This document shows, piece by piece, positions 5,468 to 5,941 of a stretch of 5,941 nucleotides of DNA; position 1 is the first letter of the stretch, and each line of letters starts with the position of its first letter. The position numbers and the translations under genes are program-made. Where the stretch lies: contig SXJQ01000280.1 in the NCBI GenBank assembly GCA_005779345.1, positions 1 through 5,941 on the forward strand. The letters are read 5' to 3'. The notes under the pieces are model-generated. The model searched no databases. It had not been told where the DNA came from and worked only from the letters and a program-made list of their open reading frames with translations. Source of the stretch: Actinomycetota bacterium (GTDB taxonomy: Bacteria; Actinomycetota; Acidimicrobiia; IMCC26256; PALSA-610).

Positions 5468-5941
5468 ATGGCAACTGCCGAAACGAACGATCTGGTCGCC
5501 GAGATCACCCAGCTGCCCGTGCAGCCGGGCGCGGCGATGCGACTCCTGTGGATGCTCGAGGACCCGCGTACTTCCGCGGCCGACCTCGGCCGTCTCATCG
5601 AGTCGGACCCCGCCTTGTCGACCCAGGTCATCAGGCTCGCGAACACCGCGTTCTACGGACTGTCGGGCAAGGTCGCGAGTGCGTGGCGTGCCGTGACCGT
5701 CCTGGGGCTCGCCACGGTGCGGGCCCTCGCCACGACGGCCGCGTTCGACCTGTTCAGCGAGAAGGGTCGATCGGTCCCCGACGACTTCTGGCCCCACTCG
5801 GTCACGACCGCGGCGGCATCATCGGTCGTTGCGCGTCGGCTCGGGTACCAGAGCAACGACGCGTTCTCGGCGGGCCTGCTGCACGACATCGGGACCGCCT
5901 TGATGTTCCGCCGCGCGCCGCGCCGCTACGACGCGGTGCTC
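5468..5941 (+). CDS. HDOD-domain signalling protein, N-terminal part (runs off right edge)
   Basis: The frame is open for 158 codons to the window edge. It starts MATAETNDLVAEITQLPVQP. The HDOD fold begins at about residue 13: LPVQPGAAMRLLWMLEDP, SAADLGRLIESDPALSTQVIRLANTAFYG (37-65), WRAVTVLGLATVRALATTAAF (73-93), FWPHSVTTAAASSVVARRLGY (109-129) and FSAGLLHDIGTALMF (135-149). An HDIG motif is visible. Family knowledge: HDOD is a non-catalytic or weakly catalytic relative of HD domains, common in bacterial signalling, often with GGDEF, EAL or receiver partners, and usually 280-400 residues long. What follows the HDOD domain is not visible. It lies 29 bp after the degenerate GGDEF gene on the same strand, so the two are likely cotranscribed. 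The substrate or partner is unknown. Confidence 0.9.
   Translation, partial: MATAETNDLVAEITQLPVQPGAAMRLLWMLEDPRTSAADLGRLIESDPALSTQVIRLANTAFYGLSGKVASAWRAVTVLGLATVRALATTAAFDLFSEKGRSVPDDFWPHSVTTAAASSVVARRLGYQSNDAFSAGLLHDIGTALMFRRAPRRYDAVL

Noticed and set aside
1..5941. Frequent CGATCG/GCGATCGC words as a dispersed repeat or signal
   Set aside because: Such words are abundant across the coding regions and fit the general base and codon usage; no clustered pattern was seen.

Overview
This is a high-GC window in which coding third positions are almost all G or C and GTG/TTG starts are common. The base composition, the Lhr-type helicase, the GAF/degenerate-GGDEF and HDOD signalling genes and the glycan genes fit a high-GC actinobacterium, possibly of the Acidimicrobiia. 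That taxonomic placement is inference; no marker gene is present.

Left part, minus strand. A large two-domain glycosyltransferase (GT2 fused to GT4) is read from about 2363 down to 192. About 100 bp further on, the start of an Lhr-like DEAD/DEAH helicase begins at a GTG at 91 and runs off the left edge; only its first 30 residues are visible. The gap between them holds a 26-bp tandem repeat (95-214, four full copies and one partial). Read on the minus strand, this is a perfect chain of four 9-codon mini-ORFs. Each has a GGAG seven bases before its ATG, and each stop codon overlaps the next start (ATGA). The last one overlaps the helicase GTG (GTGA). The first start overlaps the glycosyltransferase's own stop. 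This translational relay is the most unusual thing in the window.

Middle, plus strand. Divergent from the glycosyltransferase is a polytopic MATE/PST-type polysaccharide flippase (about 2405-3970). Together they suggest assembly and export of a lipid-linked glycan (exopolysaccharide or cell-surface polysaccharide). The two upstream start regions abut or overlap, so both start choices are uncertain.

Right part, plus strand. A PAS-like/GAF/GGDEF protein (about 4047-5438) has lost the GGDEF catalytic motif (SGARF) but keeps the RxxD inhibitory-site spacing and the guanine-contacting Asn/Asp, so it looks like a cyclic-di-GMP receptor or scaffold, not a synthase. It is followed 29 bp later by an HDOD-domain protein that has a strong ribosome binding site and runs off the right edge. 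The two probably form a signalling operon.

I saw no tRNA, rRNA, insertion sequence, CRISPR array or convincing intrinsic terminator. Apart from the 100-bp repeat gap and a 76-bp gap before the PAS/GAF/GGDEF gene, the window is essentially all coding.
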